Source of the DNA: Limnohabitans sp. 63ED37-2
Lineage (GTDB): Bacteria > Pseudomonadota > Gammaproteobacteria > Burkholderiales > Burkholderiaceae_C
DNA: 64,000 bases
Assembly (NCBI RefSeq): GCF_001412535.1
Contig: NZ_CP011774.1
Coordinates: 863,501 to 927,500, forward strand
Direction of reading: 5' to 3'
The notes under the pieces are model-generated. The model was given only the letters and a program-made list of their open reading frames with translations. It was not told the DNA's origin and did not search any database. This document shows, piece by piece, positions 9,084-17,688 of the stretch. Position numbers and translations under genes: made by a program. Positions within the stretch are counted from its first letter, which is position 1, and every line of letters starts with the position of its first letter.

Positions 9084-10214
9084 TCAGGCATCCAAGAGGA
9101 TGCGCAGCATGCGGCGCAGCGGCTCGGCGGCTCCCCAAAGCAATTGATCACCAATGGTAAAGGCGCCAATATACTCCGGTCCCATGGCCAACTTGCGTAC
9201 ACGTCCCACGGGGATGGTCATGGTGCCGGTGACGGCCACAGGTGTCAAGTCTTTGATAGTCGCTTCGCGGGTGTTAGGAATTACTTTGACCCAATCATTG
9301 TCCGCAGCGATCATGGCTTCGAGATCGGCCACAGGCACGTCTTTTTTGAGTTTGAAGGTCAGGGCCTGGCTGTGGCAGCGCATGGCGCCCACACGAACGC
9401 AGAAACCGTCGACCGGAATGGCAGAAGAGCCAAAAGCCTCACCCATGCCCAAAATCTTGTTGGTCTCGGCCATGCCCTTCCACTCTTCTTTGGACATGCC
9501 GTTGCCGAGATCTTTGTCGATCCAAGGGATCAGCGAGCCGCCCAGAGGTACACCAAAGTTGGCGGTTTCAGAGGCGGTCAAAGCGCGTTGTTTGGCCACG
9601 ACCATGCGGTCGATTTCCAAAATGGCGCTCTTGGGGTCGTCCAGCAAGGCTTTGACTTCGGCGTTCAGGGTGCCGTATTGGGTCAACAGTTCGCGCATGT
9701 GTTGCGCGCCGCCGCCCGAGGCCGCTTGGTAGGTCTGGGTGCTCATCCACTCCACCAAACCGGCTTTGTAGAGGGCGCCCACGCCCATCAACATGCACGA
9801 TACAGTGCAGTTGCCGCCCACCCAGTTCTTGCCGCCGTGTGCCAAGGCGTTTTTGATCACGGGCATGTTGACCGGATCCAAGATGATGACCGCGTCTTTT
9901 TCCATCCGCAGGGTCGACGCCGCATCGATCCAGTGGCCGTTCCAGCCCGCTGCACGCAGTTTGGGGAAGACTTCGGAGGTGTAATCGCCACCTTGGGCGG
10001 TGATGATGATCTCGCAGCGCTTGAGCTGCTCGAGGTTGAAAGCGTCTTGCAGCGTGGTTTCGTTCTTGGCCATCGAGGGGGCTTTGCCACCCGCGTTCGA
10101 TGTAGAGAAGAACAGGGGCTCGATCAGGTCAAAGTCTTTTTCCTGAATCATGCGGTCCATTAGAACCGAGCCGACCATGCCGCGCCAGCCGACCAAACCT
10201 ACTAACTTGCTCAT
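9084..10214 (-). CDS. asd: Aspartate-semialdehyde dehydrogenase
   Basis: A 376-residue NADPH-dependent enzyme that reduces aspartyl phosphate to aspartate semialdehyde, the branch point to lysine/diaminopimelate, threonine and methionine. The N-terminal nucleotide-binding loop is GLVGWRGMVGSVL; the active-site cysteine is in GGNCTVSCMLMGVG and the substrate-binding histidine in CVRVGAMRCHSQAL. The sequence is of the proteobacterial (E. coli-like) type. It is preceded on the same strand by a small threonine-rich peptide gene and hairpin-forming leader, which may couple expression to threonine supply (inference). Confidence 0.97.
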   Translation of the reverse strand: MSKLVGLVGWRGMVGSVLMDRMIQEKDFDLIEPLFFSTSNAGGKAPSMAKNETTLQDAFNLEQLKRCEIIITAQGGDYTSEVFPKLRAAGWNGHWIDAASTLRMEKDAVIILDPVNMPVIKNALAHGGKNWVGGNCTVSCMLMGVGALYKAGLVEWMSTQTYQAASGGGAQHMRELLTQYGTLNAEVKALLDDPKSAILEIDRMVVAKQRALTASETANFGVPLGGSLIPWIDKDLGNGMSKEEWKGMAETNKILGMGEAFGSSAIPVDGFCVRVGAMRCHSQALTFKLKKDVPVADLEAMIAADNDWVKVIPNTREATIKDLTPVAVTGTMTIPVGRVRKLAMGPEYIGAFTIGDQLLWGAAEPLRRMLRILLDA

Positions 10215-10304
10215 TTCAACGCCCTTTCAGTTTTAAACAGTGTCAGACCAGACTGTTTGCCCGGCTCGTCTGGCCGGGAGGGGCGCACGACGAACCAGGC
10301 CGGA
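10215..10304 (-). promoter_or_regulatory. Attenuator-like leader between Thr-rich peptide and asd
   Basis: The 90 bases between the small peptide's stop codon and the asd start can fold in two mutually exclusive ways. RNA from 10278 to 10260 forms a 6-bp CCCGGC/GCCGGG hairpin with a 7-base loop. Alternatively GGUUCGUC (10296-10289) pairs with GACGAGCC (10270-10263) using one G-U wobble, which destroys the first hairpin. A further AAACAGT...ACTGTTT hairpin follows closer to asd. No strong U-tract is seen, so control could act on transcription or translation. This is inference from by-eye pairing. Confidence 0.4.
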
Positions 10305-10406
10305 TCAGCCCTTAATGGTCGTGGTTTTTGTGGAAGTTGCACGCGCACCAGCAGCCACTGCAGCGGCAGTGATCAGGTTCAGGGAGAACGTGTGGGCGTG
10401 AAACAT
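10305..10406 (-). CDS. Candidate threonine-rich leader peptide upstream of asd
   Basis: A 33-codon reading frame that starts with an ATG (10406) and ends TGA (10305), 90 bases before asd on the same strand. The peptide begins MFHAHTFSLNLITAAAVAAG and ends ARATSTKTTTIKG. Five of its last ten residues are threonine, with one isoleucine, the pattern expected of a ribosome-mediated attenuator sensing threonine charging, and asd is on the threonine pathway. A TACAAT -10-like element ends 8 bases before the ATG, so the transcript might begin at or near the start codon. Whether it is translated is not shown; the peptide could instead be chance coding. Confidence 0.45.
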   Translation of the reverse strand: MFHAHTFSLNLITAAAVAAGARATSTKTTTIKG

Positions 10407-10414
10407 GGGGCCTG

Positions 10415-10420
10415 ATTGTA
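10415..10420 (-). promoter_or_regulatory. Possible -10 element for the asd transcript
   Basis: TACAAT on the minus strand lies 8 bases before the small-peptide ATG. The expected transcription start would fall almost on the ATG, giving a leaderless leader peptide. No well-spaced -35 hexamer is obvious (TTGTCA lies about 21 bases upstream), so this is a weak call. Confidence 0.35.
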
Positions 10421-10524
10421 GCGGATTGGCTGGCGTGGGCCTGACAAGCGCAAGGGTGCATTGCGCGTAAACCCTTTGTCTTCAGGCTGTTGCGGCTGTC
10501 TATACTTTTCGCAAGGATACATGC

Positions 10525-11400
10525 ATGACTTCACAACAACTGATCTTGAGTTTGGTGCTGGCCACCATGGTGTTTTCGGTGTCGCTGGAATTGCGCGTCG
10601 AGGACTTCCGGCGGGTCGCGCAAGCGCCGCGTGCGGTGCTGTGTGGCTTGATCCCCCAATTCATCTTGCTGCCGGTCGGCACCTGGCTGGCCACGCTGGT
10701 GCTGGATTTGCCCGCCAACGTCGAGGCGGCCATGATTTTGGTGGCAGCCTGCCCAGGCGGCAGCCTGAGCAACGTGATCACCCACTTGGGGCGCGGCAAC
10801 ACGGCCTTGTCGGTCAGCATCTCTGCCGTGGCCAGTTTGATTGCGCTGTTTGCCACGCCCTTCAACTTCAGCTGGATGATCGCGGCCAACCCTGAGACGG
10901 CATCGTGGCTGCGCGAGTTGTCGATCGACCCCTCTGGCATTTGGCTGAGTTTGTTGATGGTCCTGGGCATTCCGCTGGCGCTGGGGCTGCTGTTTTCGCA
11001 CCAGTTGCCTGCTTTGACGCAGCGCATCCGCAAGCCGCTGGGCAATTTTGCCGTGGGCGCTTTGATCTTGTTCATCGTGGCCGGCCTCATCAAGGAGCGG
11101 CAGCTGCTGACGCTGGGCCTTTTGCCCACCTTCTTGATTGTGGTCTTGCACAACGCCAGCGGCCTGTTTTTGGGCTGGGCCACAGCCAAGTCCATGGGCA
11201 TGACTGAGCGCGACCGCAGGGCCATCATGATCGAAGGCGGCATGCAGAACTCGGGCCTGGCGCTGGGCATCATTGCTTTGCAGTTTGGCAGCGATCTGGG
11301 CATGGTCACCCTGGCCAGCCTGTGGGGCATTTGGCACATCGTCAGCGGCTTGGGACTGGCTTTTTATTGGAAGAGAAAAGATGCTCGATTGCTTGATTAA
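10525..11400 (+). CDS. Bile acid:sodium symporter (BASS/SBF) family transporter
   Basis: A 291-residue integral membrane protein with about nine hydrophobic segments, belonging to the SBF/BASS family of sodium-coupled organic-anion transporters. Family signatures are VAACPGGSLSNVITHLGRGN (residues 72-91), which forms part of the sodium/substrate site, and EGGMQNSGLALGI (238-250). The substrate cannot be deduced. A TATACT -10-like box (10501-10506) and AAGGA 7 bases before the ATG support this start. Its 3' end overlaps the amidohydrolase start by 20 bases, so the two are probably co-transcribed. The pair lies between asd and leuB on the opposite strand. Confidence 0.88.
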   Translation: MTSQQLILSLVLATMVFSVSLELRVEDFRRVAQAPRAVLCGLIPQFILLPVGTWLATLVLDLPANVEAAMILVAACPGGSLSNVITHLGRGNTALSVSISAVASLIALFATPFNFSWMIAANPETASWLRELSIDPSGIWLSLLMVLGIPLALGLLFSHQLPALTQRIRKPLGNFAVGALILFIVAGLIKERQLLTLGLLPTFLIVVLHNASGLFLGWATAKSMGMTERDRRAIMIEGGMQNSGLALGIIALQFGSDLGMVTLASLWGIWHIVSGLGLAFYWKRKDARLLD

Positions 11401-13135
11401 GAACGGCACCGTGGTGGACGGTACGGGCGCGCCCGCCCGTGTGGCCGATGTGGGTGTGCGTGGGGGCCTCATTGTGGCGGTGGGCCAGGTGGACGAACCC
11501 GCCTTGCAAACCGTGGACGCCACAGGCCTGTGGATCACCCCCGGTTTTGTCGACATCCACACCCACTACGACGGACAAGTGACCTGGGACGAGTGCTTCA
11601 CCCCCAGCATCTACCATGGCGTGACCACGCTGCTGATGGGCAATTGCGGCGTGGGCTTTGCCCCTAAAAGACCTGGCCATGAAGACGACCTGATCAAGCT
11701 GATGGAGGGCGTGGAAGACATTCCGGGGGCGGCGCTGCACGAGGGCATCCGCTGGAATTGGGAAAGCTTTCCGCAGTACATGGACGCGCTGGCCGTCACG
11801 CCGCGCAGCCTGGACTATTTGGTGCAGGTGCCGCACGACCCCTTGCGCATGTATGTGATGAAGGAGCGTGCCCTGGCCCATGAGCAGGCCACGGCGCAAG
11901 ACATCGAGGCCATGCGTTCGCTGTTGCGCGAAGCCCTGCAGGCCGGTGCCGCCGGGTTCAGCACCGGGCGCAGCGACAACCACCGCACCTCCGAGGGCAA
12001 GGACACCCCTGCCGCGAATGCGGGCAACGACGAATTAACCGGCCTGGCTCAGGCCTTCGAAGGCCTGGGCCACGGCGTGGTGCAGATCGTGAGCGACTTC
12101 AACCTGCTGAACGGCCCCGACCAGTTCGACGCCGAGTTCGACAGCGTGGAAGCGTTGGCGCGGGCCAGTGGCAAGCCGGTGTCCATGACTTGGCTGCAAC
12201 GCGACCCGGGTGGCGAGCAGTACCTCAAAATTCAGCAGCGGGTCGAAGCGGCGGTGAATACGGGCCTGCCGCTGTACATGCAGACGGCGGTTCGAGGCAT
12301 TGGCGTGCTCAACGGGCTGGACGCGAGTTTTCACCCCTTCATGGGTTTTCCGTCTTACAAAGAGGTGGCGCATTTGCCTTTGGCAGAGCGTGCCCAGGCG
12401 CTGCGCGATCCGGCGCGCAAGGCCCGCATCTTGTCGGAAAAGTCCGAGCGGCTGGCTGGCGACGGCAGCGCCATTCCGCCGTTGGTGGACATCTTGCTGG
12501 CCAAGATTGACCTCATCAGCGGCCGCATGTTCGCGCTGGAAGACACGCTCAACTACGAGCCCTCGGTCATGCAGAGCTTTTTGGTGCGGGCCAAGCAGGC
12601 GGGCATCAAGCCGCTGGAGGCGATTTACGACCACCTGAGTGCGGGTACTGGCGAAGGCCTGATTTATTTTCCGATATTCAATTACAACGAGGGCTCGCTC
12701 GACGCGGTGCGCCGCATGCTGGCCCACCCCAGAGCGCTCAGCAGCCTGAGCGACGCGGGTGCCCATGTGGGCACGGTGTGTGATGCCAGCTTTCCGACTT
12801 TCATGCTCACGCACTGGGTGCGCGACCGAGGTCGTGACAGTATCCCGCTTGAAACCGCGGTGGAGATGCTCACGAGCCGCAATGCCCGGTACTTGGGCTT
12901 GTCAGACCGGGGCGTGATTGCGCCGGGCATGCGTGCTGACCTGAACGCCATCGACCCCCAGCGCCTGAGCATGGGCCTGCCCCGCCTGGTGCGCGACTTG
13001 CCTGCAGGCGGCAAACGCTTTGTGCAAAAGGCCGAAGGCTATGTGGCCACCTGGGTGGCGGGCGAGCAGGTGCAGCGCGAAGGCGAGATCACAGCGGCCC
13101 GCCCGGGGCGCTTGGTGCGCATGGGCCAGGCCTGA
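11381..13135 (+). CDS. N-acyl-D-amino-acid deacylase family amidohydrolase
   Basis: A 584-residue amidohydrolase-superfamily protein of the D-aminoacylase type, predicted to hydrolyse an N-acyl or cyclic amide bond with divalent metal. The metal-binding HTHYDGQ lies in GLWITPGFVDIHTHYDGQ (about residues 48-65), preceded by the usual small beta-sandwich start CLIKNGTVVDGTG. SDAGAHVGTVCDASFP and the C-terminal RADLNAIDPQRL close the barrel. The ATG at 11381 begins inside the end of the symporter gene, and GAGAAAAG precedes it. Linkage to a transporter suggests uptake and degradation of an acylated substrate, but the actual substrate is unknown. Confidence 0.87.
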   Translation: MLDCLIKNGTVVDGTGAPARVADVGVRGGLIVAVGQVDEPALQTVDATGLWITPGFVDIHTHYDGQVTWDECFTPSIYHGVTTLLMGNCGVGFAPKRPGHEDDLIKLMEGVEDIPGAALHEGIRWNWESFPQYMDALAVTPRSLDYLVQVPHDPLRMYVMKERALAHEQATAQDIEAMRSLLREALQAGAAGFSTGRSDNHRTSEGKDTPAANAGNDELTGLAQAFEGLGHGVVQIVSDFNLLNGPDQFDAEFDSVEALARASGKPVSMTWLQRDPGGEQYLKIQQRVEAAVNTGLPLYMQTAVRGIGVLNGLDASFHPFMGFPSYKEVAHLPLAERAQALRDPARKARILSEKSERLAGDGSAIPPLVDILLAKIDLISGRMFALEDTLNYEPSVMQSFLVRAKQAGIKPLEAIYDHLSAGTGEGLIYFPIFNYNEGSLDAVRRMLAHPRALSSLSDAGAHVGTVCDASFPTFMLTHWVRDRGRDSIPLETAVEMLTSRNARYLGLSDRGVIAPGMRADLNAIDPQRLSMGLPRLVRDLPAGGKRFVQKAEGYVATWVAGEQVQREGEITAARPGRLVRMGQA

Positions 13136-13147
13136 GGGCGCAAATAA

Positions 13148-13184
13148 ACAAAGCCCGGCCACCTTTGCAGGTGCCGGGCTTTGT
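13148..13184. terminator. Bidirectional intrinsic terminator after amidohydrolase and leuB
   Basis: A long GC-rich hairpin (ACAAAGCCCGGC, one bulged C, ACCT, loop, AGGT, GCCGGGCTTTGT) lies between the convergent amidohydrolase gene (ends 13135) and leuB (ends 13215). Confidence 0.85.
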
Positions 13185-13214
13185 TGTTGGCGGAGGTTGA
13201 TCAGCCGAGTTTGA

Positions 13215-14300
13215 TCAGCCCAGCGCCTTGACCACCGCATCACCCATTTGCGCGGTGCCCACCTTGGTGGTGCCTTCGCTGTAAATGTCGCCCGTGCGCA
13301 GGCCTTGGGCCAGCACTTTTTGCACAGCCGCTTCGATGCGCTGGGCCGCTTCGGGCTGGTTCAGGCTGAAGCGCAGCATCATGGCCGCAGACAAGATGGT
13401 CGCCAGCGGGTTGGCCACGCCTTTGCCCGCAATGTCGGGGGCGCTGCCGTGGCTGGGTTCGTACAGGCCTTGGTTCTTGGTGTTCAGGCTGGCTGAGGGC
13501 AACATGCCGATGGAGCCCGTCAGCATCGAGGCTTCGTCGCTCAGGATGTCGCCGAACATGTTGCCGGTGACCACCACGTCAAAACGCTTGGGTTCTTTGA
13601 CCAACTGCATGGCGGCGTTGTCCACATACATGTGGTCCAGCGCGATGTCGGGGTACTCTTTGCCCACTTCGGTGACAACGTCTTTCCAGAACTGGAAAGT
13701 CTCGAGCACGTTGGCTTTGTCCACGCTGGTCACGCGGCCTTCGGTGCCTGCGGCCTTGCGCTTGCGGGCGGCCTGGAAGGCCACATGCGCGATGCGTTCG
13801 ATCTCGGGCTTGGAGTAGCGCATGGTGTCGAAGGCTTCTTCCGCGCCAGGAAAGTGGCCATCGGTGGCGATGCGGCGGCCGCGTGGCTGGCCAAAGTAAA
13901 TGTCACCCGTGAGCTCGCGGATGATGAGGATGTCCAGACCCGAGATCAACTCGGGCTTGAGGCTGGATGCACCGACCAGTTGCTCGTAGCAAATGGCAGG
14001 GCGGAAGTTGGCGAACAGCCCCATGTTTTTGCGCAGGCCCAAAATGGCTTGCTCGGGGCGCAGGGGCCGGTCGAGCTTGTCATATTTCCAGTCGCCCACC
14101 GCGCCAAACAGCACGGCATCACTGTCCATGGCCAGCTTGAGCGTGGCTTCGGGCAGGGGGTGGCCAAATGCGTCGTAAGCCGCGCCGCCGACCAAGGCGG
14201 TTTCCATCTCGAACTTCAAGTCGAGCGTGTTCAGGACTTTGACGGCTTCAGCGACGATTTCGGTGCCGATGCCATCACCGGGGAGGACTGCGATTTTCAT
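13215..14300 (-). CDS. leuB: 3-isopropylmalate dehydrogenase
   Basis: A 361-residue NAD-dependent decarboxylating dehydrogenase, third step of leucine synthesis. It begins MKIAVLPGDGIGTEI. Family signatures are GAVGDWKYD, the substrate-binding FANFRPAICY region, RELTGDIYFGQPRG, and the metal-binding signature VTGNMFGDILSDEASMLTGS near residue 245. It lies 17 bases downstream of leuD at the end of the leuCDB run, and the hairpin at 13148-13184 closes the transcript. In related genomes leuB usually abuts asd; here two plus-strand genes separate them. Confidence 0.97.
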   Translation of the reverse strand: MKIAVLPGDGIGTEIVAEAVKVLNTLDLKFEMETALVGGAAYDAFGHPLPEATLKLAMDSDAVLFGAVGDWKYDKLDRPLRPEQAILGLRKNMGLFANFRPAICYEQLVGASSLKPELISGLDILIIRELTGDIYFGQPRGRRIATDGHFPGAEEAFDTMRYSKPEIERIAHVAFQAARKRKAAGTEGRVTSVDKANVLETFQFWKDVVTEVGKEYPDIALDHMYVDNAAMQLVKEPKRFDVVVTGNMFGDILSDEASMLTGSIGMLPSASLNTKNQGLYEPSHGSAPDIAGKGVANPLATILSAAMMLRFSLNQPEAAQRIEAAVQKVLAQGLRTGDIYSEGTTKVGTAQMGDAVVKALG

Positions 14301-14317
14301 GGGGCTTCTCGTGTTTT

Positions 14318-14971
14318 TTATGCGTTGACGGCGGTGTGAGCCAACCAGGGTTTGGTGGCTAGACGCTCGGCTTCAAAGGCCTTGATCTTGTCGGCGTGGC
14401 GCAGGGTCAGACCAATGTCGTCCAGGCCGTTGAGCAGGCAGTACTTGCGGAAAGCCTGCACCTCGAAGGGGATCTCTTCGCCTTGAGGGCGCACCACCAC
14501 TTGGCGTTCCAGATCGACCGTGAGTTCGTAGCCGGGGAAGGCGGCCACTTCATTGAACAGCAGGTCCACGGCGGCCTCGGGCAAGACGATGGGGAGCAGG
14601 CCGTTTTTGAAGCAGTTGTTGAAGAAGATGTCGGCAAAGCTGGGCGCGATCACGCAGCGAAAGCCGTATTGATCGATGGCCCAGGGGGCGTGTTCGCGGC
14701 TGGAGCCGCAGCCGAAGTTCTTGCGGGCCAGCAAAATGCTCGCGCCTTTGTACCGTGGCTGGTTGAGCACGAAGTCGGGGTTGGGCTTGCGTTGGCTTTC
14801 GGGCACGCCGGGCTCGCCCTTGTCGAGGTAGCGCCATTCGTCGAACAGGTTGGGGCCAAAGCCGGTCTTGCGGATCGACTTGAGGAACTGCTTGGGGATG
14901 ATGGCGTCGGTGTCCACGTTGGCGCGGTCCATCGGGGCCACGATGCCTTTGAGGAGGGTGAATTTCTGCAT
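14318..14971 (-). CDS. leuD: 3-isopropylmalate dehydratase small subunit
   Basis: A 217-residue small (swivelling) subunit that with LeuC isomerises 2-isopropylmalate to 3-isopropylmalate. N-terminal PMDRANVDTDAIIPKQFLKS and the active-site loop ARKNFGCGSSREHAPWAI, with the conserved Cys-Gly-Ser-Ser-Arg-Glu-His, are intact. It follows leuC after 20 bases. In many Burkholderiales a small entericidin-like gene sits between leuC and leuD; none fits here. Confidence 0.97.
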   Translation of the reverse strand: MQKFTLLKGIVAPMDRANVDTDAIIPKQFLKSIRKTGFGPNLFDEWRYLDKGEPGVPESQRKPNPDFVLNQPRYKGASILLARKNFGCGSSREHAPWAIDQYGFRCVIAPSFADIFFNNCFKNGLLPIVLPEAAVDLLFNEVAAFPGYELTVDLERQVVVRPQGEEIPFEVQAFRKYCLLNGLDDIGLTLRHADKIKAFEAERLATKPWLAHTAVNA

Positions 14972-14991
14972 GGTGTGATTTCCCGGTCGCT

Positions 14992-16413
14992 TCAGGCGAA
15001 TTTGCGGATGTCAACAAAGTGGCCGTGCACGGCCGCGGCGGCGGCCATGGCGGGGCTGACCAAGTGGGTGCGGCCACCCGCGCCTTGACGGCCTTCGAAG
15101 TTGCGGTTGCTGGTGGAGGCGCAGCGCTCGCCGGGCTCCAAGCGGTCGGCGTTCATGGCCAGGCACATGGAGCAGCCTGGCTCGCGCCACTCAAAGCCTG
15201 CGGCTTTGAAAATCTCGTGCAGACCTTCGCGCTCGGCTTGTTCTTTGACCAAACCGGAGCCGGGCACGACCATGGCCAGCTTGACGTTTTTGGCCACTTT
15301 CTGGCCGAGCTTTTTGACGACGGCGGCGGCTTCGCGCATGTCTTCAATGCGGCTGTTGGTGCACGAGCCGATGAAGACCTTGTCGATGGTGATGTCGGCC
15401 AGTGCCTTACCGGGCTGCAAGCCCATGTAGGTCAGTGCACGCTCAATCGCGTCGCGCTTGACGTCGTCTTTTTCCTTGTCGGGGTCGGGTGTGTGGCCGT
15501 CGATGCCCAGCACCATTTCGGGCGAGGTGCCCCAGGTGACCTGCGGCACGATGGTGCTGGCGTCCAGCTCCACCACGGCGTCAAAATGCGCGCCGGGATC
15601 GGACTGCAGGGTCTTCCAGTAAGCCACAGCATGGTCCCACTCCACACCCGTGGGCGAAAGCAAGCGGCCTTTGACGTAGTCGATGGTTTTCTCGTCCACC
15701 GCGACCAGGCCTGCGCGTGCGCCGCCTTCGATGGCCATGTTGCAGACCGTCATGCGGCCTTCCATGGACAGGCTGCGGATGGCCGAGCCTGCGAATTCGA
15801 TGGTGTAACCGGTGCCGCCCGCGGTGCCAATCTTGCCGATGATCGCCAGCACGATGTCTTTGCCCGTCACGCCTTTGGCCAGATTGCCCTCGACTTTGAT
15901 GAGCATGTTCTTGGCTTTTTTGGCCAAGAGCGTTTGGGTGGCCATGACGTGCTCGACCTCGGAGGTGCCGATGCCGTGCGCCAGTGCGCCAAACGCGCCG
16001 TGGGTGGAGGTGTGTGAATCGCCGCAGACCACGGTCATGCCGGGCAGGGTGGCGCCGTTTTCAGGGCCAATGACGTGGACGATGCCCTGGCGCTTGGACA
16101 GGAAGGGGAAGAAAGCGGCAGAGCCGTATTCCTTCATGTTGGCATCCAGCGTGGTGATTTGCTCTTTGCTGATCGGGTCGGTGATGCCGTCGTAGCCCAA
16201 TTCCCAGCCGGTGGTGGGGGTGTTGTGGTCGGCCGTGGCCACGATGGAGCTGACACGCCAGACTTTTCGGCCCGCTTGGCGAATGCCTTCGAAGGCTTGA
16301 GGGCTGGTGACTTCGTGCACCAAATGGCGGTCAATGTAGAGGACGGAGGTGCCGTCTTCTTCGGTGTGGACGACGTGTTCGTCCCAGATCTTGTCGTAGA
16401 GCGTGCGTGCCAT
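14992..16413 (-). CDS. leuC: 3-isopropylmalate dehydratase large subunit
   Basis: A 473-residue aconitase-family catalytic subunit carrying a 4Fe-4S cluster. Cluster ligands are seen in GSCTNSR and in CSMC near residues 410-413. VVCGDSHTSTHGAFGALAHG is the family signature. The ATG at 16413 (MARTLYDKIWDEHVV) was chosen because AAGGAAG lies 7 bases upstream and it matches the normal N-terminus; the reading frame extends to 16473 without homology. The first gene of leuCDB; a TAAAAT -10-like box and a TGTGC/GCACA inverted repeat lie in the 105-base gap after lapB, so a promoter there is plausible. Confidence 0.97.
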   Translation of the reverse strand: MARTLYDKIWDEHVVHTEEDGTSVLYIDRHLVHEVTSPQAFEGIRQAGRKVWRVSSIVATADHNTPTTGWELGYDGITDPISKEQITTLDANMKEYGSAAFFPFLSKRQGIVHVIGPENGATLPGMTVVCGDSHTSTHGAFGALAHGIGTSEVEHVMATQTLLAKKAKNMLIKVEGNLAKGVTGKDIVLAIIGKIGTAGGTGYTIEFAGSAIRSLSMEGRMTVCNMAIEGGARAGLVAVDEKTIDYVKGRLLSPTGVEWDHAVAYWKTLQSDPGAHFDAVVELDASTIVPQVTWGTSPEMVLGIDGHTPDPDKEKDDVKRDAIERALTYMGLQPGKALADITIDKVFIGSCTNSRIEDMREAAAVVKKLGQKVAKNVKLAMVVPGSGLVKEQAEREGLHEIFKAAGFEWREPGCSMCLAMNADRLEPGERCASTSNRNFEGRQGAGGRTHLVSPAMAAAAAVHGHFVDIRKFA

Positions 16414-16518
16414 GGAGCTTCCTTGCTGTGCAACCGCACATTTTATGCGGATACCCAAAGGGCGAGCGGACACAAGTGACAGCGTAGGGACAGGCGGATG
16501 CCCGCCTGGGGGCGCTGC

Positions 16519-17688
16519 TCAGAGTTCTTCCACGCGCCGGGGAGGGTAACTGTCCCAGGACTGGCAGCCCGGGCAGTGCCAGAAGTGCTCTTTGGCTTCA
16601 AAACCACAAGCCGCGCAGCGGTAACGGGCCAAAGGTTTTGTGGCGTTTTCAAGCGTTTTTTGCACGGGCGCAGGCAAAACGCCGACTTCGTTTCTTGCCC
16701 CGTTCAGCCAGCGGCTGGCGGCCATCATGGAGGGGTGGTTTTGCAGATGGTCAAGGTAGCGCTGCAGGGCGTTGGCTTCGCTGGTGGTGGCCGATGGCGT
16801 GTTGTGGGCTTCGAGTGTTGTGATCGCATCCAGCACATCGATGCAGGGCTGGCGCTGGTAATGGGCTTTCAACAAATCACCAGCCTGGGTCGCCAAGCCG
16901 CAGGCCAGGGCCGCTTGCGCGTAGCTGGCTGCGGCCAAGGGGGCGGCCATGTCGTTGTGCTCAAAAAAGACCGACAAGTTCTCGTAGGCGGCCCTTGCTT
17001 GCCCTTGACTCAGCTGCAATTGCCCCATCAACAGGCGAGGCCTGGCCGCACGGGGGTGGTCTTGCAGGGCTTGTGCCAACAAGTCGAGTGCTTTGGCACT
17101 GTCACCCTTTTGCACCTCTTCGCGGGCTTGCTCGCATTGGTAATGCGCCAGCCGGGTGCCAAAGTCGGCCTCGCCGGATTTTTCGAGCAAACGGGCCACC
17201 GCAGCGGCTTCGGGCCACTCGCGTGAGCGCTCGTAAATGGCCATGCGGGCCAGCCGGGCTTGGCCTTCGTAAGAAGTGCCCTCAAGTTTGCGCAGCGCTT
17301 CTTCGGCGCGGTCCAGCAAGCCGGCTTTCAAATAATCGAGTGCCAGACCGTGTTGCGCCCTTTGCCGGTCGGCCTGGCTGATGTCGGCACGCGAGAGCAG
17401 GTGTTCGTGCACCCGCACCGCCCGGTCATATTCGCCCCGGCGTCGGAACAAATTGCCCAGAGCAAAGTGCAGCTCGGAGGTGTCCGGGTCGTTTTGGACC
17501 GCTTCGATGAAGGCGTCAATGGCTTGGTCTTGCTGCTCGTTGAGCAGGTGGTTCAGGCCCTTGAAATAAGCGCGTGGTGCTTGCCGGTTGGCGATGCGCA
17601 TTTGACGCAAATCCAGACGAGACGCGATCCAGCCCAAGGCGAATGCCGTGGGCAGGCCCAGCAAAATCCAGGTCAGGTCAAGCTCCAT
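16519..17688 (-). CDS. lapB: Lipopolysaccharide assembly protein LapB
   Basis: A 389-residue inner-membrane-anchored tetratricopeptide protein that in E. coli couples LPS synthesis and transport and recruits LpxC to FtsH. The single N-terminal membrane helix is LTWILLGLPTAFALGWIAS. TPR repeats fill residues 45-330 (for example ALGNLFRRRGEYDRAVRVHE). The C-terminal rubredoxin-like metal site has CAAC and CPGC (about residues 358-375). The start overlaps lapA by 11 bases. Both lie downstream of rpsA-ihfB, the standard proteobacterial order. Confidence 0.94.
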   Translation of the reverse strand: MELDLTWILLGLPTAFALGWIASRLDLRQMRIANRQAPRAYFKGLNHLLNEQQDQAIDAFIEAVQNDPDTSELHFALGNLFRRRGEYDRAVRVHEHLLSRADISQADRQRAQHGLALDYLKAGLLDRAEEALRKLEGTSYEGQARLARMAIYERSREWPEAAAVARLLEKSGEADFGTRLAHYQCEQAREEVQKGDSAKALDLLAQALQDHPRAARPRLLMGQLQLSQGQARAAYENLSVFFEHNDMAAPLAAASYAQAALACGLATQAGDLLKAHYQRQPCIDVLDAITTLEAHNTPSATTSEANALQRYLDHLQNHPSMMAASRWLNGARNEVGVLPAPVQKTLENATKPLARYRCAACGFEAKEHFWHCPGCQSWDSYPPRRVEEL

